Shown here piece by piece: positions 50,157-59,026 of a DNA stretch of 64,000 nt. Within the stretch, counting starts at the first letter, position 1; the number at the start of each line of letters is the position of its first letter. The notes under the pieces are model-generated. The model had not been told where the DNA came from and did not search any database. It saw only the letters and a program-made list of their open reading frames with translations. Source of the DNA: Rhodococcus sp. 06-462-5 (GTDB taxonomy: Bacteria; Actinomycetota; Actinomycetes; Mycobacteriales; Mycobacteriaceae); the NCBI RefSeq assembly GCF_002258315.1, contig NZ_NOYD01000061.1:1-64000 (forward strand), in the 5' to 3' direction. The position numbers and the translations under genes are program-made.

Positions 50157-50834
50157 GTGAGCAACGAACCCGGCTCGAACCCAGCACCAGTCCGCTTCCA
50201 GGGCGTACCGGTCAACGAGATTCCGGCCGTGGTGCCCTTGCGACTCGTACTCGCGCACACCGACACCATCGCGGTATGGCTCACCGGCGCACACGTTTAC
50301 AGCCGTTGCGTGACGTTGTCGGTCGAAGCAGCGGTCCCGACCACGGATCGCTTCCTCGGCATGTACGGCTTCGGAAAGCCCGAATCCGGCCATACCCCGC
50401 CCATGCTGATCGGCTTCGAGGATGCGCAGGGCAATGTCTCCAACAACCTTCCCGGCCGACCCAGAGGCCTACAGGCGAACGGTGGCAACGGAAGCGGCAT
50501 TCACGGGCGGATCGGACTCGTGCTCACGAGTGTGCCTGCCCCCGGCCCGATGAGCGTCTACTTCGCGTGGCCGTACTTCGGAATAGACGAAACTCAGTAC
50601 ATCATCGATGCCAGCGAATTCGTCGCTGCTGCAGCAGATGTGACGACTTTGTGGGACGATCCCGATCCCGAAACCGCAGCGCAGATCGACATGAACTATC
50701 GCGAGATTCCCGAAATCGACATTCCCGAAGGTGGTTGGTTCGCCGCTGCTGCCGAGCGACAGAAGCCACCCCCACGCGACCCCAACGCACCGAGGCGAAT
50801 CAACTTCGCGCACGTCGACAATCGTTCGCTCTGA
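50157..50834 (+). CDS. Hypothetical protein, no family recognised
   Basis: A 225-residue protein without TM segments or signal peptide. It is rich in prolines at both ends; the middle has alternating hydrophobic strands (RLVLAHTDTIAVWLTGAHVY, MLIGFEDAQGNV, GPMSVYFAWPYFGID), suggesting a beta-sandwich or ferredoxin-like fold. AAGGTGG is 5 nt before GTG 50157; the GTG at 50148 is also open. It is divergent from the long paralogue gene and isolated from other annotated genes. Confidence 0.6.
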   Translation: MSNEPGSNPAPVRFQGVPVNEIPAVVPLRLVLAHTDTIAVWLTGAHVYSRCVTLSVEAAVPTTDRFLGMYGFGKPESGHTPPMLIGFEDAQGNVSNNLPGRPRGLQANGGNGSGIHGRIGLVLTSVPAPGPMSVYFAWPYFGIDETQYIIDASEFVAAAADVTTLWDDPDPETAAQIDMNYREIPEIDIPEGGWFAAAAERQKPPPRDPNAPRRINFAHVDNRSL

Positions 50835-50934
50835 AGCAGAGCCATCGACCGAAGCGTTGGAAGATGGCACGACACAATTATCGCAATCCGCTCGGCCTGC
50901 TTGCCCGAGTTGCTTTCGCAGACAGAAAATTCGC

Positions 50935-51014
50935 GGCAAACGCGCGCGCATTCGTCAGACGCGCGCAAGCTCGTCGACGATTCCGCGAGCATTCGGCGAA
51001 CGCGCGCGCGTTTG
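50935..51014. repeat. Diverged 20-bp repeats with GC-rich palindrome
   Basis: Two 20-bp copies at 50935-50954 and 50995-51014 match at 17 of 20 positions and share an AACGCGCGCGC core. The second is also close to palindromic, with two mismatches. They lie in the 189-bp gap between convergent genes, just before the DoxX-like stop at 51024. They may form a terminator-like fold or be a remnant of a small repeat family. Nothing else was seen in this gap. Confidence 0.55.
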
Positions 51015-51023
51015 CGGCGAACT

Positions 51024-51431
51024 CTATGTTCGGCGCAACGGAATGATGCTGCGAACCCGCTCGTCCCGTAGGTACAGCGCTCCCCACGCTGCGATACCCA
51101 CGTAGATCGCAAAGAACACGGTGCTCAGCAGCGGCTTCTCGACGCGCCAATTGGTCAGCACCGCACCGCCGAGATAGCCGGTGAGCACGATGGCCCCCAG
51201 GATCGACGTCACGGGAACTGCGTAGAGAACCAAGATGATCAGCATGACGATGCCGGTGATCGGCGCCATCTCGTCGCGCAGGCCCAGGTCGACCGACGCA
51301 TCCTTCACCACCTGGAGATTCAGAATATGGCTGATCGCGTCGAACAGGAGGAAGACGATCACGAGGATCTGTAGAACGAGGCCGATCCGCGGGGCGATCT
51401 TCCCCGGTGCCGGGGTGTGGGTGGTGGTCAT
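51024..51431 (-). CDS. DoxX-like family membrane protein
   Basis: A 135-residue protein with four TM helices (about 15-35, 55-75, 80-97, 107-125). It has the DoxX_2 traits: VLQILVIVFLLFDAISHIL near the start, and LGAIVLTGYLGGAVLTNWR. DoxX-like proteins are linked to redox or sulfur metabolism in some organisms. GAGGAG lies 6 nt before the ATG at 51431, which decides this start over the ATG 10 codons earlier. It is divergent from cinA. Confidence 0.83.
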   Translation of the reverse strand: MTTTHTPAPGKIAPRIGLVLQILVIVFLLFDAISHILNLQVVKDASVDLGLRDEMAPITGIVMLIILVLYAVPVTSILGAIVLTGYLGGAVLTNWRVEKPLLSTVFFAIYVGIAAWGALYLRDERVRSIIPLRRT

Positions 51432-51510
51432 GGCTGACTCCTCGGTAGCGGTAGATGTCATGTCTTGGACCCGGGCCAACCGCAAAAGTCATCGCCCGCG
51501 CCCCAGTCAG

Positions 51511-51516
51511 TAAGGT
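51511..51516 (+). promoter_or_regulatory. cinA: -10 element TAAGGT, likely leaderless cinA transcript
   Basis: TAAGGT matches TANNNT and ends 6 nt before the cinA ATG at 51523, with no ribosome-binding site. In mycobacteria this spacing places the first base of the transcript on the start codon. Confidence 0.5.
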
Positions 51517-51522
51517 CGAGGG

Positions 51523-52815
51523 ATGACTGTGCGAGCAGGTGTGGTGGTCACGGGAACCGAAGTTCTGGCCGGTCGCGTCACCGACCGGAACGGCCCGTGG
51601 GTGGCTCAGCGACTTCTGGAGATGGGGGTCGACGTCGCACACATCACCGTCTGCGGTGATCGGCCGGACGATCTGAAAGCGCAGGTTCGGTTCCTGGCCG
51701 ATCAACGCGTCGACTTGATCGTCACCACCGGCGGTTTGGGTCCGACCGCCGACGACCTCACCGTCTCGACCGTCGCCGCGCTGTACGGTCGCGAATTGAC
51801 ACTGGACACCGAGCTCGAAGATCGCATCCACGCGATCGTGCAACGGTGGCGAAGCCGAATGAGTTCTGCAGCCGACTCCGAGCCGCTGCGCGCCGGTATC
51901 CGAAAGCAGGCGATGGTTCCTCGAGGTGCGCAATCCATTTCACCGACCGGAACCGCACCCGGGGTAGCGATACCCGCCGACGACTCCAGGTCGCTGCCCG
52001 CCGTCCTCATCCTGCCCGGCCCACCTCGCGAACTGCAGGCGATGTGGCCGGAGGCCCTCGACAGCGCACCCGTCGCCGAGGTTCTCGCCCGCCGCACGCA
52101 GATGCGTCAGGACACCATTCGCGGCTATCGACTGTCCGAGGCCGACCTCGCCGCGACTCTGCGCACGGCCGAAAGCGAGATCACGGGATTCGGCGATCTC
52201 GAGGTCACCACCTGCTTGAGTCTGGGCGAGCTCGAAATGGTGACTCGCTACGCCGAATCGGCGAGAAGCGCATACACAGATCTCGAACGTCTCGTCGAGA
52301 AAAACCATGGCACACAGGTCTTTTCGACCGACGGTTCCACCATCGACGACATCGTCGCGAACCGTCTGTCCGGGCATCGCATCGCCACGGCGGAATCGTG
52401 CACCGGAGGGATGATCGCCGCGCGTCTCACCGATCGCGCAGGATCGTCGGCGTACGTCATCGGCGCGGTGGTGTCCTACGCCAACGAGGCCAAAACCGGC
52501 CTGCTCGACGTCCCCGCCGAGGTCATCGAGCAACACGGAGCCGTGAGCGAGCCGGTGGCCGCGCTGATGGCCGAAGGCGCGTTGAACCGACTGAACGTCG
52601 ACATCGCGGTATCGACCAGCGGCGTCGCGGGCCCGGGTGGCGGAACCGAGGCGAAGCCGGTCGGCACCGTCTGCTTTGCCATCGCCTCCACCGGCCGGCC
52701 GACCGTCACGCGCACCCTTCATCTCCCCGGCGACCGGGCAAGTGTGCGTGCACTGTCCACCACCGCGGCAATGCACATGCTCGCCGACGCGTTGGAGCCG
52801 GCGACCGGTGCCTGA
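51523..52815 (+). CDS. cinA: CinA, competence/damage-inducible protein
   Basis: A 430-residue protein with two domains. The N-terminal MoCF-like domain (about 1-170) has [20 protein letters not shown] and [13 protein letters not shown]; the C-terminal CinA amidase (about 265-425) has [21 protein letters not shown] (quoted in part) and [12 protein letters not shown]. In other bacteria the full protein is a NMN deamidase and ADP-ribose pyrophosphatase for NAD recycling. RecA-linked expression in some species gave the name. Here it seems transcribed alone from a leaderless start. Confidence 0.92.
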   Translation: MTVRAGVVVTGTEVLAGRVTDRNGPWVAQRLLEMGVDVAHITVCGDRPDDLKAQVRFLADQRVDLIVTTGGLGPTADDLTVSTVAALYGRELTLDTELEDRIHAIVQRWRSRMSSAADSEPLRAGIRKQAMVPRGAQSISPTGTAPGVAIPADDSRSLPAVLILPGPPRELQAMWPEALDSAPVAEVLARRTQMRQDTIRGYRLSEADLAATLRTAESEITGFGDLEVTTCLSLGELEMVTRYAESARSAYTDLERLVEKNHGTQVFSTDGSTIDDIVANRLSGHRIATAESCTGGMIAARLTDRAGSSAYVIGAVVSYANEAKTGLLDVPAEVIEQHGAVSEPVAALMAEGALNRLNVDIAVSTSGVAGPGGGTEAKPVGTVCFAIASTGRPTVTRTLHLPGDRASVRALSTTAAMHMLADALEPATGA

Positions 52816-52839
52816 AGCATGCTGCGCACTGCCGTCTAG

Positions 52840-52858
52840 TTAGGTTCGGCATTCCTTA
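52840..52858. promoter_or_regulatory. Possible IdeR/DtxR iron box before the adenylation-acyltransferase gene
   Basis: TTAGGTTCGGCATTCCTTA matches the IdeR/DtxR consensus TTAGGTTAGGCTAACCTAA at 14 of 19 positions, with the left half strong and the right half weak. It overlaps a TATATA -10 element (52857-52862) and sits 14 nt before the GTG start. Repression by iron would follow if IdeR binds. Confidence 0.4.
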
Positions 52859-52872
52859 TATAGACTCCGTCG

Positions 52873-55461
52873 GTGCTCAGCGAGATGACCTACCTCGGCC
52901 GCCCCGGTGTGCGCTTCGCGCGCGACCTCGGCCGCTTCGGTGACGCCCCTGCTCTGATCACGACCGACGAGACGCTCACCTACCGTGACCTCGACGAACG
53001 CGTCGAGCGTCGGGCATCGGAACTCGGAGCGACGCGTCGTCTCGTGGTGATCGCCGGTTCCAACGACGTCGACGTTCTCGTCACGTATCTGGCGGCGCTG
53101 CGGGCCGGGCATCCGGTGCTGATGGCTCCGGACGAGAATCCCGCCCACTTCGATGGCCTGATCGACGCCTACCGGCCCGATGTGGTGGTGCGCACCGTCG
53201 ACGGCCGCAGTGTGGTCGTGAAGGACGACCGACGGCCCGGGCATCACCTGCACCCCGACCTCGCGTTGCTTCTGAGCACGTCCGGCTCCACCGGTTCACC
53301 CAAACTCGTCCGACTCTCACACCGAAACGTGCAGTCCAACGCCGAGTCGATCGCCGACTATCTCGGCATCCGGGCCACCGACCGAGCAGTGACGACCCTG
53401 CCCATGCACTACTGCTACGGATTGTCGGTCGTGCACAGCCACCTCCTGCGCGGAGCCGCACTGATTCTGACCGATTCGTCCGTCACCGATCCCGACTTCT
53501 GGACCCTCGTGCGGACCCAGCGCGGAACAACGTTCGCCGGCGTGCCGTACACCTTCGATCTGCTCGACCGGATGGGGTTCGAGGAGCTGGATCTGCCCGA
53601 TCTGCGCTACATCACGCAGGCCGGTGGCAAGATGCCGCCCGATCGCGTCCGGAAGTACGCCGAGCTGGGTCGACGACGGGGATGGGACCTGTTCGTCATG
53701 TACGGGCAGACCGAGGCAACCGCCCGAATGGCCTATCTGCCATCGGATCTGGCCGCCACTCACCCGCACACCATCGGCCGTCCGATCCCCGGGGGAGCCT
53801 TCCGACTGGAGACGATCGACGACTGTCCCAGTGACACAGGCGAACTCGTCTACTCGGGGCCGAACGTCATGCTCGGCTACGCCGAGAGTCCCGACGACCT
53901 TCGCCTCGGTGACACCCTCGCAGGCGAACTGCACACGGGCGATCTCGCGCGCCTCACGGACGACGGATTCTACGAGGTGGTGGGCCGCCGAAGTCGTTTC
54001 GCGAAGGTCTTCGGCCTGCGTATCGACCTGCAGCGCGTCGAGTCCGCGCTCGCGCAGCATGGGTTCACGGCATGCTGCGCAGGCGGTGTCGACGAGTTGG
54101 TCGTCGTCCTGGAGGGCGGAGACATCGACGCCGTCCGCCGCACTGCCGCGCAGACCAGTGGCCTTCCCACTGCAGCGGTTCGGGTGTGTCTCGTCGACCG
54201 AGTGCCGCGAACGCCCACCGGCAAACCCGATCTGCGAGCGGTGGCAGACATCGCTGCCCGGCAGGATCTCGACACGTCGGACACCGTCCCACCTACCGCC
54301 GATGTGAAGGCTCTGTTCGCCGAGATCCTGCACTGCTCACCTGTGGACGATGACAGTACGTTCGTGAGTCTCGGCGGTGACTCGCTGTCGTACGTCCGAA
54401 TGTCCATGCGGCTGGAGGCCATGCTCGGCCATCTGCCCGAGAACTGGCACACCACACCGGTGCGAGACTTCGATCGAGGTCCGCGCTCACGCCGCGGCTG
54501 GCAGCGTGTGGAGACGAACGTTCTACTGCGCGCCCTGGCGATCGTTGCGATCGTCGGCTCGCACATTCACCTGTTCGCGTTGCTCGGCGGGGCTCACGTG
54601 CTACTCGGCATAGCCGGCTACAACTTCGCCCGCTTTCACCTCGGGGCCGCAGACCGAAACCAGCGGACGCGACGTGTGCTCCGAAGCGTCGCCCGGATAG
54701 CCCTACCCAGCATGGTGTGGATCGGATTCGTCATCGCCCTCACCGGGGACTATCGGATCACCAGTGCATTTCTGCTCAATGGGATCCTCGGCCCCGACGG
54801 GTGGTCTGCGGAATGGCGGTACTGGTTCGTCGAGGCGATCGTGTACATCGTTCTCGCCGCTGCTGCGGCACTGTCCGTTCCAATTCTCGACCGCCTCGAG
54901 CGCGGTCACGCGTTCTGGTTCCCGATGGGCCTCGTGGGCCTCGGACTCGTCACCCGCTACGGGCTGGTCGACATCGACGACAGCCCAAACCGCATCCTGA
55001 CCGCGTCGGTGGTCTTCTGGTTGTTCGCATTGGGTTGGGCTGCGGCGCAGGCGAACACGATCCGGCAACGCCTGTGTGTCACGGTGGCCATCGTGGCCAC
55101 CGTTCCCGGGTTCTTCTTCCGCGACACGCAACGAGAAATCATCGTCACCATCGGCCTGTGCATGTTGGTATGGCTGTCGTCGGTTCCGTTCCCCGCGCTG
55201 CTGGGGCGGGTGGCAGGAGTTCTGGCGAGCGCCTCCCTCTTCATCTACCTCACCCATTTCCAGGTCTACCTGCCGCTGCGCGACGACCATCCTCGGCTGG
55301 CATTTGCCCTGTCGATCGTCGTCGGGATTCTGTACTGGCAGGCGGTCGAATTCGTATTCTCCCTCCGCCGTCGAATCGCGTCTCGGGTTCGACGATACGA
55401 TCGGACCCCGCCGGTAGCACGAGGGCGGGCGCGTATTCTGACGTTCCACAACGAGGTCTGA
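52873..55461 (+). CDS. One-chain adenylation, carrier and acyltransferase-3 membrane protein
   Basis: An 862-residue multidomain protein. Adenylation domain (about 1-465): STSGSTGSPK at 135-144, YGQTE at 277-281, GELHTGD at 351-357, GRRSRFAKVFGLRID at 371-385, and Lys451 in RTPTGKPD. Carrier domain (about 470-525): attachment Ser504 in SLGGDSLSYVRM. Membrane acyltransferase-3 domain (about 545-845, some 10 helices): R553 and H564 in the family motif R-x10-H, then GGAHVLLGIAGYNFARF. It would activate an acid with ATP, load it on its own phosphopantetheine and pass it across or onto a membrane acceptor, like DltA, DltC and DltB in one chain. GTG 52873 is likely a leaderless start; ATG 52885 is possible. 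Substrate unknown. Confidence 0.85.
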   Translation: MLSEMTYLGRPGVRFARDLGRFGDAPALITTDETLTYRDLDERVERRASELGATRRLVVIAGSNDVDVLVTYLAALRAGHPVLMAPDENPAHFDGLIDAYRPDVVVRTVDGRSVVVKDDRRPGHHLHPDLALLLSTSGSTGSPKLVRLSHRNVQSNAESIADYLGIRATDRAVTTLPMHYCYGLSVVHSHLLRGAALILTDSSVTDPDFWTLVRTQRGTTFAGVPYTFDLLDRMGFEELDLPDLRYITQAGGKMPPDRVRKYAELGRRRGWDLFVMYGQTEATARMAYLPSDLAATHPHTIGRPIPGGAFRLETIDDCPSDTGELVYSGPNVMLGYAESPDDLRLGDTLAGELHTGDLARLTDDGFYEVVGRRSRFAKVFGLRIDLQRVESALAQHGFTACCAGGVDELVVVLEGGDIDAVRRTAAQTSGLPTAAVRVCLVDRVPRTPTGKPDLRAVADIAARQDLDTSDTVPPTADVKALFAEILHCSPVDDDSTFVSLGGDSLSYVRMSMRLEAMLGHLPENWHTTPVRDFDRGPRSRRGWQRVETNVLLRALAIVAIVGSHIHLFALLGGAHVLLGIAGYNFARFHLGAADRNQRTRRVLRSVARIALPSMVWIGFVIALTGDYRITSAFLLNGILGPDGWSAEWRYWFVEAIVYIVLAAAAALSVPILDRLERGHAFWFPMGLVGLGLVTRYGLVDIDDSPNRILTASVVFWLFALGWAAAQANTIRQRLCVTVAIVATVPGFFFRDTQREIIVTIGLCMLVWLSSVPFPALLGRVAGVLASASLFIYLTHFQVYLPLRDDHPRLAFALSIVVGILYWQAVEFVFSLRRRIASRVRRYDRTPPVARGRARILTFHNEV

Positions 55462-55533
55462 CGAGGGGTGCCCTTTCGGTACACCTCTCACCAGAGACTG
55501 TTTCGGCCCGGTCTGCCCATGTTGGATCGAGTC

Positions 55534-56580
55534 ATGACAACTTCTGTAAAGGCATACGCCGCAACCGCAGCCGATCAGCCCCTGTCTCCTTCCACCATCG
55601 AGCGCCGCGATGTCGGACCGCACGACGTCCGGATCGACATCGAGTTCGCGGGAATCTGTCACTCCGACATACACACCGCACGAGGCGAGTGGGGCCCGGT
55701 GCCATACCCGCTGGTCGTCGGCCACGAAATCTCAGGAACAGTGGCCGAGGTCGGATCCGCCGTCACCAAGCACGCCGTCGGCGATCGAGTAGGAGTCGGC
55801 TGCATGGTCAACTCGTGTGGCGAATGCGCCCAATGCGTCAAGGGACTCGAACAGTACTGCCTCGTCGGCAACATCCAGACCTACGGCGGCACCGACCGCG
55901 ACGGCACGACCACCCAGGGCGGCTACTCCCAGCAGGTCGTCGTCACCGAACACTTCGTCGTCAAGATCCCCGACGGCATCGCGCTCGACGCCGCCGCACC
56001 CCTGCTGTGCGCCGGCATCACCACCTATTCACCCCTCCGCCACTGGGGAGCCGGACCCGGCAAGAAGGTCGCCATCGTCGGCATGGGCGGACTGGGCCAC
56101 ATGGCCGTCAAGATCGCCCACGCCATGGGAGCCGAGGTGACCGTGCTGTCGCAGTCGCTGAAGAAGCAAGAGGACGGACTCCGACTGGGAGCGGACCACT
56201 ATTACGCAACCAGCGACCCCGATACGTTCGAGAAACTCGCGTCCACGTTCGATCTGATCATCAACACCGTCAGCGCTTCGATCGACCTGAACGCCCACTT
56301 GTCATTGCTCGCCGTCGACGGCGCAATGGTCAACGTCGGTGCTCCTGCGGAACCGCTTCCGGTGCAGATCTTCTCGCTCATCCCCCACCGCAGGACTTTT
56401 GCCGGCTCGGCCATCGGTTCGATCGCCGAAACTCAGGAAATGCTCGACTTCTGCGCCGAGCATCACCTCGGTGCCGACATCGAAGTGATCTCCGCCGAAA
56501 AGATCAACGACGCGTGGGAGCGGGTGCTCGCCTCCGACGTTCGCTACCGCTTCGTCATCGATACCTCGACCCTGGTCTGA
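55534..56580 (+). CDS. Zinc-dependent NAD(P) alcohol dehydrogenase (AdhC-like)
   Basis: A 348-residue medium-chain dehydrogenase of the cinnamyl-alcohol/YahK branch. Catalytic zinc motif [15 protein letters not shown] and [12 protein letters not shown], structural-zinc cysteines [15 protein letters not shown], and NADP motif [21 protein letters not shown] (quoted in part). It reduces aldehydes or oxidises alcohols with NADP(H), in the cytosol. The next gene is an XRE regulator of a family often linked to such dehydrogenases. The start at 55534 follows the conserved family N-terminus. Confidence 0.9.
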   Translation: MTTSVKAYAATAADQPLSPSTIERRDVGPHDVRIDIEFAGICHSDIHTARGEWGPVPYPLVVGHEISGTVAEVGSAVTKHAVGDRVGVGCMVNSCGECAQCVKGLEQYCLVGNIQTYGGTDRDGTTTQGGYSQQVVVTEHFVVKIPDGIALDAAAPLLCAGITTYSPLRHWGAGPGKKVAIVGMGGLGHMAVKIAHAMGAEVTVLSQSLKKQEDGLRLGADHYYATSDPDTFEKLASTFDLIINTVSASIDLNAHLSLLAVDGAMVNVGAPAEPLPVQIFSLIPHRRTFAGSAIGSIAETQEMLDFCAEHHLGADIEVISAEKINDAWERVLASDVRYRFVIDTSTLV

Positions 56581-56736
56581 TCACCGCAGGACAGGGCAGA
56601 AGCAGCCCGCCGTTGCACGCACGCGATGTGCTGGCAACGGCGGTCTTTCTGCATCGGGATTCGGCCGACCTGTCGTCATGAAGGGTGTATCAGCAGGGCG
56701 TCGTTCGATCCGGCGAACAGCCTTACCCTTGATTGC

Positions 56737-57609
56737 ATGGACAACAAGGCCGAGGTACGCGAGTTCCTCATGACCCGCCGAGCCAGGCTCACTCCGGATG
56801 CCGCCGGCATCACGGGCGGAAGCAACCGCCGCAGAGTCCCCGGACTACGACGAAGTGAAGTGGCAGCACTCGCAGGACTGTCCGTCGAGTACTACGCGCG
56901 CATCGAGCGCGGTGCCATCGGCGGTGCATCGGCGTCCGTACTCGACGCACTCTCGCGCGCACTACAACTCGACGACACCGAGCACACACACCTTCTCGAC
57001 CTCGCCCGAGCCGTGGACGGCGTCCCGACCTCAGGACGTCCGCGACGGAAGGCTGCGCGCCCAGCAACTCAGAGGATCAGCCTCCAGTGGGCCCTCGACT
57101 CGATAACGGACGGAATTGCCTTCGTTCGCAATCAACGTCAAGACCTTTTGGCGACCAACGAACTCGCAAAAGCGTTCTACGCTCCGTTGATCGGGGACGG
57201 TGGACGAACGCCCAATCTCGCCCGATTCCAGTTTCTGGATCCGTCGTCCAGAGAGTTCTACCCCGACTGGGATACCTTCGCAGAAATGTGCGTGGCCATC
57301 ATGCGCGCCGAAGCAGGCCGCGACCCCCATGACAAAGGACTCCAAGACCTCGTCGGTGAACTCTCCACGCGCGACGAGACATTCCGAAAGTTGTGGGGTG
57401 CCCACAACGTTCGGACCCACGGGGCGGGCATGAAGCGCTTCAACCACCCGGTCGTCGGCGAGGTCCACCTCGCGTACGAGGCGCTTGCGATCACCGCTGA
57501 TCCCGGATCCTTCCTCATGATCTATACCGCGGAGCCAGGCTCGCCGAGCGCGGAGCGCATTCGCCTCCTTGGATCATGGGCAGCAGAACATACAAACGCA
57601 CAGACGTAG
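56737..57609 (+). CDS. XRE-type regulator with MmyB-like ligand domain
   Basis: A 290-residue regulator. The HTH at about 30-75 has RRVPGLRRSEVAALAGLSVEYYARIERG (core only: LRRSEVAALAGLSVEYYARI), followed by a MmyB-like PAS domain at about 105-270 (NQRQDLLATNELAKAFYAP, DWDTFAEMCVAIMRAEAG). MmyB domains in actinomycetes probably bind fatty acids. It follows the alcohol dehydrogenase by 157 bp and likely controls it. A TACCCT element ends 7 nt before the ATG, so a leaderless transcript is possible. Confidence 0.87.
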   Translation: MDNKAEVREFLMTRRARLTPDAAGITGGSNRRRVPGLRRSEVAALAGLSVEYYARIERGAIGGASASVLDALSRALQLDDTEHTHLLDLARAVDGVPTSGRPRRKAARPATQRISLQWALDSITDGIAFVRNQRQDLLATNELAKAFYAPLIGDGGRTPNLARFQFLDPSSREFYPDWDTFAEMCVAIMRAEAGRDPHDKGLQDLVGELSTRDETFRKLWGAHNVRTHGAGMKRFNHPVVGEVHLAYEALAITADPGSFLMIYTAEPGSPSAERIRLLGSWAAEHTNAQT

Positions 57610-57661
57610 TTCGGTGCTTCGACTTGTCAGACTCCCGACCACGAGCGCACAATTTCCCACC

Positions 57662-58261
57662 ATGGCATTGATCTCGAAGGGCTTCGTGGGTCGACGACGC
57701 GGCGACGACGGGCGCACTCCCCCCGGTCAGTATCTGACCAAGGATTTTCCCGTCCTCGCGATCGGCCCCGCGCCAGTGGTCGCGACCGACACATGGTCGT
57801 TCTCGATCACCACCGAACGCGGCGAGACGCGTAGCTGGACCTGGGACGAATTCGCGGCTCTGCCGCATGAAACTCCGACCGTCGACATCCACTGCGTCAC
57901 CAAATGGTCGAAGCTCGACACCACATGGAAGGGTGTGAGCCTCGACGTTCTGCTGGACGGTCTCGATACCGATGCCGGCTTCGTCGTGGTGCACGGGTTC
58001 GACGGCTACACCACCAACCTCCCCCTGGAGGACCTCAGGGACGGGAAGGCCTGGCTCGTCACCGAGTTCGACGGCGCTCCCCTGACTCGCGAACACGGTG
58101 GTCCCGCACGGCTTCTCGTTCCACATCTGTACTTCTGGAAATCGGCGAAGTGGATCTCACGCATCGAGCTCACCCCCGAGAACGAGCAAGGCTTCTGGGA
58201 GCGCGGTGGGTACCACGACTACGGAGACCCGTGGCGCGAGCAGCGTTATCAGGGCGACTGA
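57662..58261 (+). CDS. Molybdopterin-dependent sulfite-oxidase-like protein
   Basis: A 199-residue single-domain oxidoreductase of the SUOX fold. The molybdenum ligand Cys78 lies in VDIHCVTKWSKLDTTWKG, and the pterin contacts GGPARLLVPHLYFWKSAKW are present. It lacks heme and dimerisation domains found in sulfite oxidases. No signal peptide is seen, so it is cytosolic. A flavin reductase gene starts 1 nt after its stop, so the pair should work as oxidoreductase plus electron partner. Physiological substrate unknown. Confidence 0.88.
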   Translation: MALISKGFVGRRRGDDGRTPPGQYLTKDFPVLAIGPAPVVATDTWSFSITTERGETRSWTWDEFAALPHETPTVDIHCVTKWSKLDTTWKGVSLDVLLDGLDTDAGFVVVHGFDGYTTNLPLEDLRDGKAWLVTEFDGAPLTREHGGPARLLVPHLYFWKSAKWISRIELTPENEQGFWERGGYHDYGDPWREQRYQGD

Positions 58262-58262
58262 G

Positions 58263-59015
58263 GTGACCGTGACAGCCGGGGCGAAACCCTGGCTCGTTGC
58301 CACGGTGCAGACTGTGCGGCGCGAGACACCCACCGCATCCACCCTCGTTCTCGACGTCGACGGATGGCCCGGCCACCTTGCCGGGCAGCACGTGGACGTC
58401 AAGCTCACCGCCGAGGACGGCTACAGCGCACAGCGAAGCTACTCCTTGGCCTCGGCACCCGACGGCACGTCGCGCATCGAGATCACGGTGCAGAACGTCG
58501 CCGACGGTGAGGTGTCGCCGTACCTGGTCGAGGCCGTCGAGGTCGGTGATCGCATCGAAATCCGCGGTCCGGTGGGTCGATGGTTCGTCTGGCGGCCGTC
58601 CCAGCCCTCCGAGACACCGTCTCCGCCGATTCTGTTGGTGGGCGGCGGTTCCGGCATCGTCCCGCTCCGCGCGATGGTTCGCGCGCAGGCCTCCGCGACG
58701 GGCGGACGGGTGCCGTTCCGGGTGCTGTACTCGGTGCGCGAACCTGCGGAGGTCTACTTCGCGGACGAGTGGGCTCGCCCTCCGGCAGGCGTGGACGTCA
58801 CCATGATCCACACGCGGCGAGCACCTGCCGGCACCGCACGGCCCCTCGGCCGCATCACAACGGAGGACCTCGACGCCCACGGATGGCCGGCGGAGTTCGA
58901 GCCGCGCTGCTACATCTGCGGTCCCACGAGTTTCGTCGACACCGTGGCCGACATGCTGGTGGACCGGGGTCACTCGGCAGCGAACATCCGAACGGAGCGT
59001 TTCGGACCGAGCTGA
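58263..59015 (+). CDS. Ferredoxin-NADP reductase-like flavoprotein
   Basis: A 250-residue FNR-family reductase. FAD motif RSYSLAS, NAD(P) motif VGGGSGIVPLRAMVRA and C-terminal CYICGPTSFVDTVADML are present. There is no iron-sulfur domain. GTG 58263 is 1 nt after the molybdoprotein stop. It would feed electrons from NAD(P)H to the molybdoprotein, or take them away. Convergent with the esterase gene across 11 bp. Confidence 0.9.
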   Translation: MTVTAGAKPWLVATVQTVRRETPTASTLVLDVDGWPGHLAGQHVDVKLTAEDGYSAQRSYSLASAPDGTSRIEITVQNVADGEVSPYLVEAVEVGDRIEIRGPVGRWFVWRPSQPSETPSPPILLVGGGSGIVPLRAMVRAQASATGGRVPFRVLYSVREPAEVYFADEWARPPAGVDVTMIHTRRAPAGTARPLGRITTEDLDAHGWPAEFEPRCYICGPTSFVDTVADMLVDRGHSAANIRTERFGPS

Positions 59016-59026
59016 AGGGCGATGAA

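Noticed and set aside
54717-56681. Open frame of about 654 codons across the acyltransferase and alcohol dehydrogenase genes
   Set aside because: It runs out of frame through two genes with strong domain matches and is rich in R, H and P, as shadow frames are.
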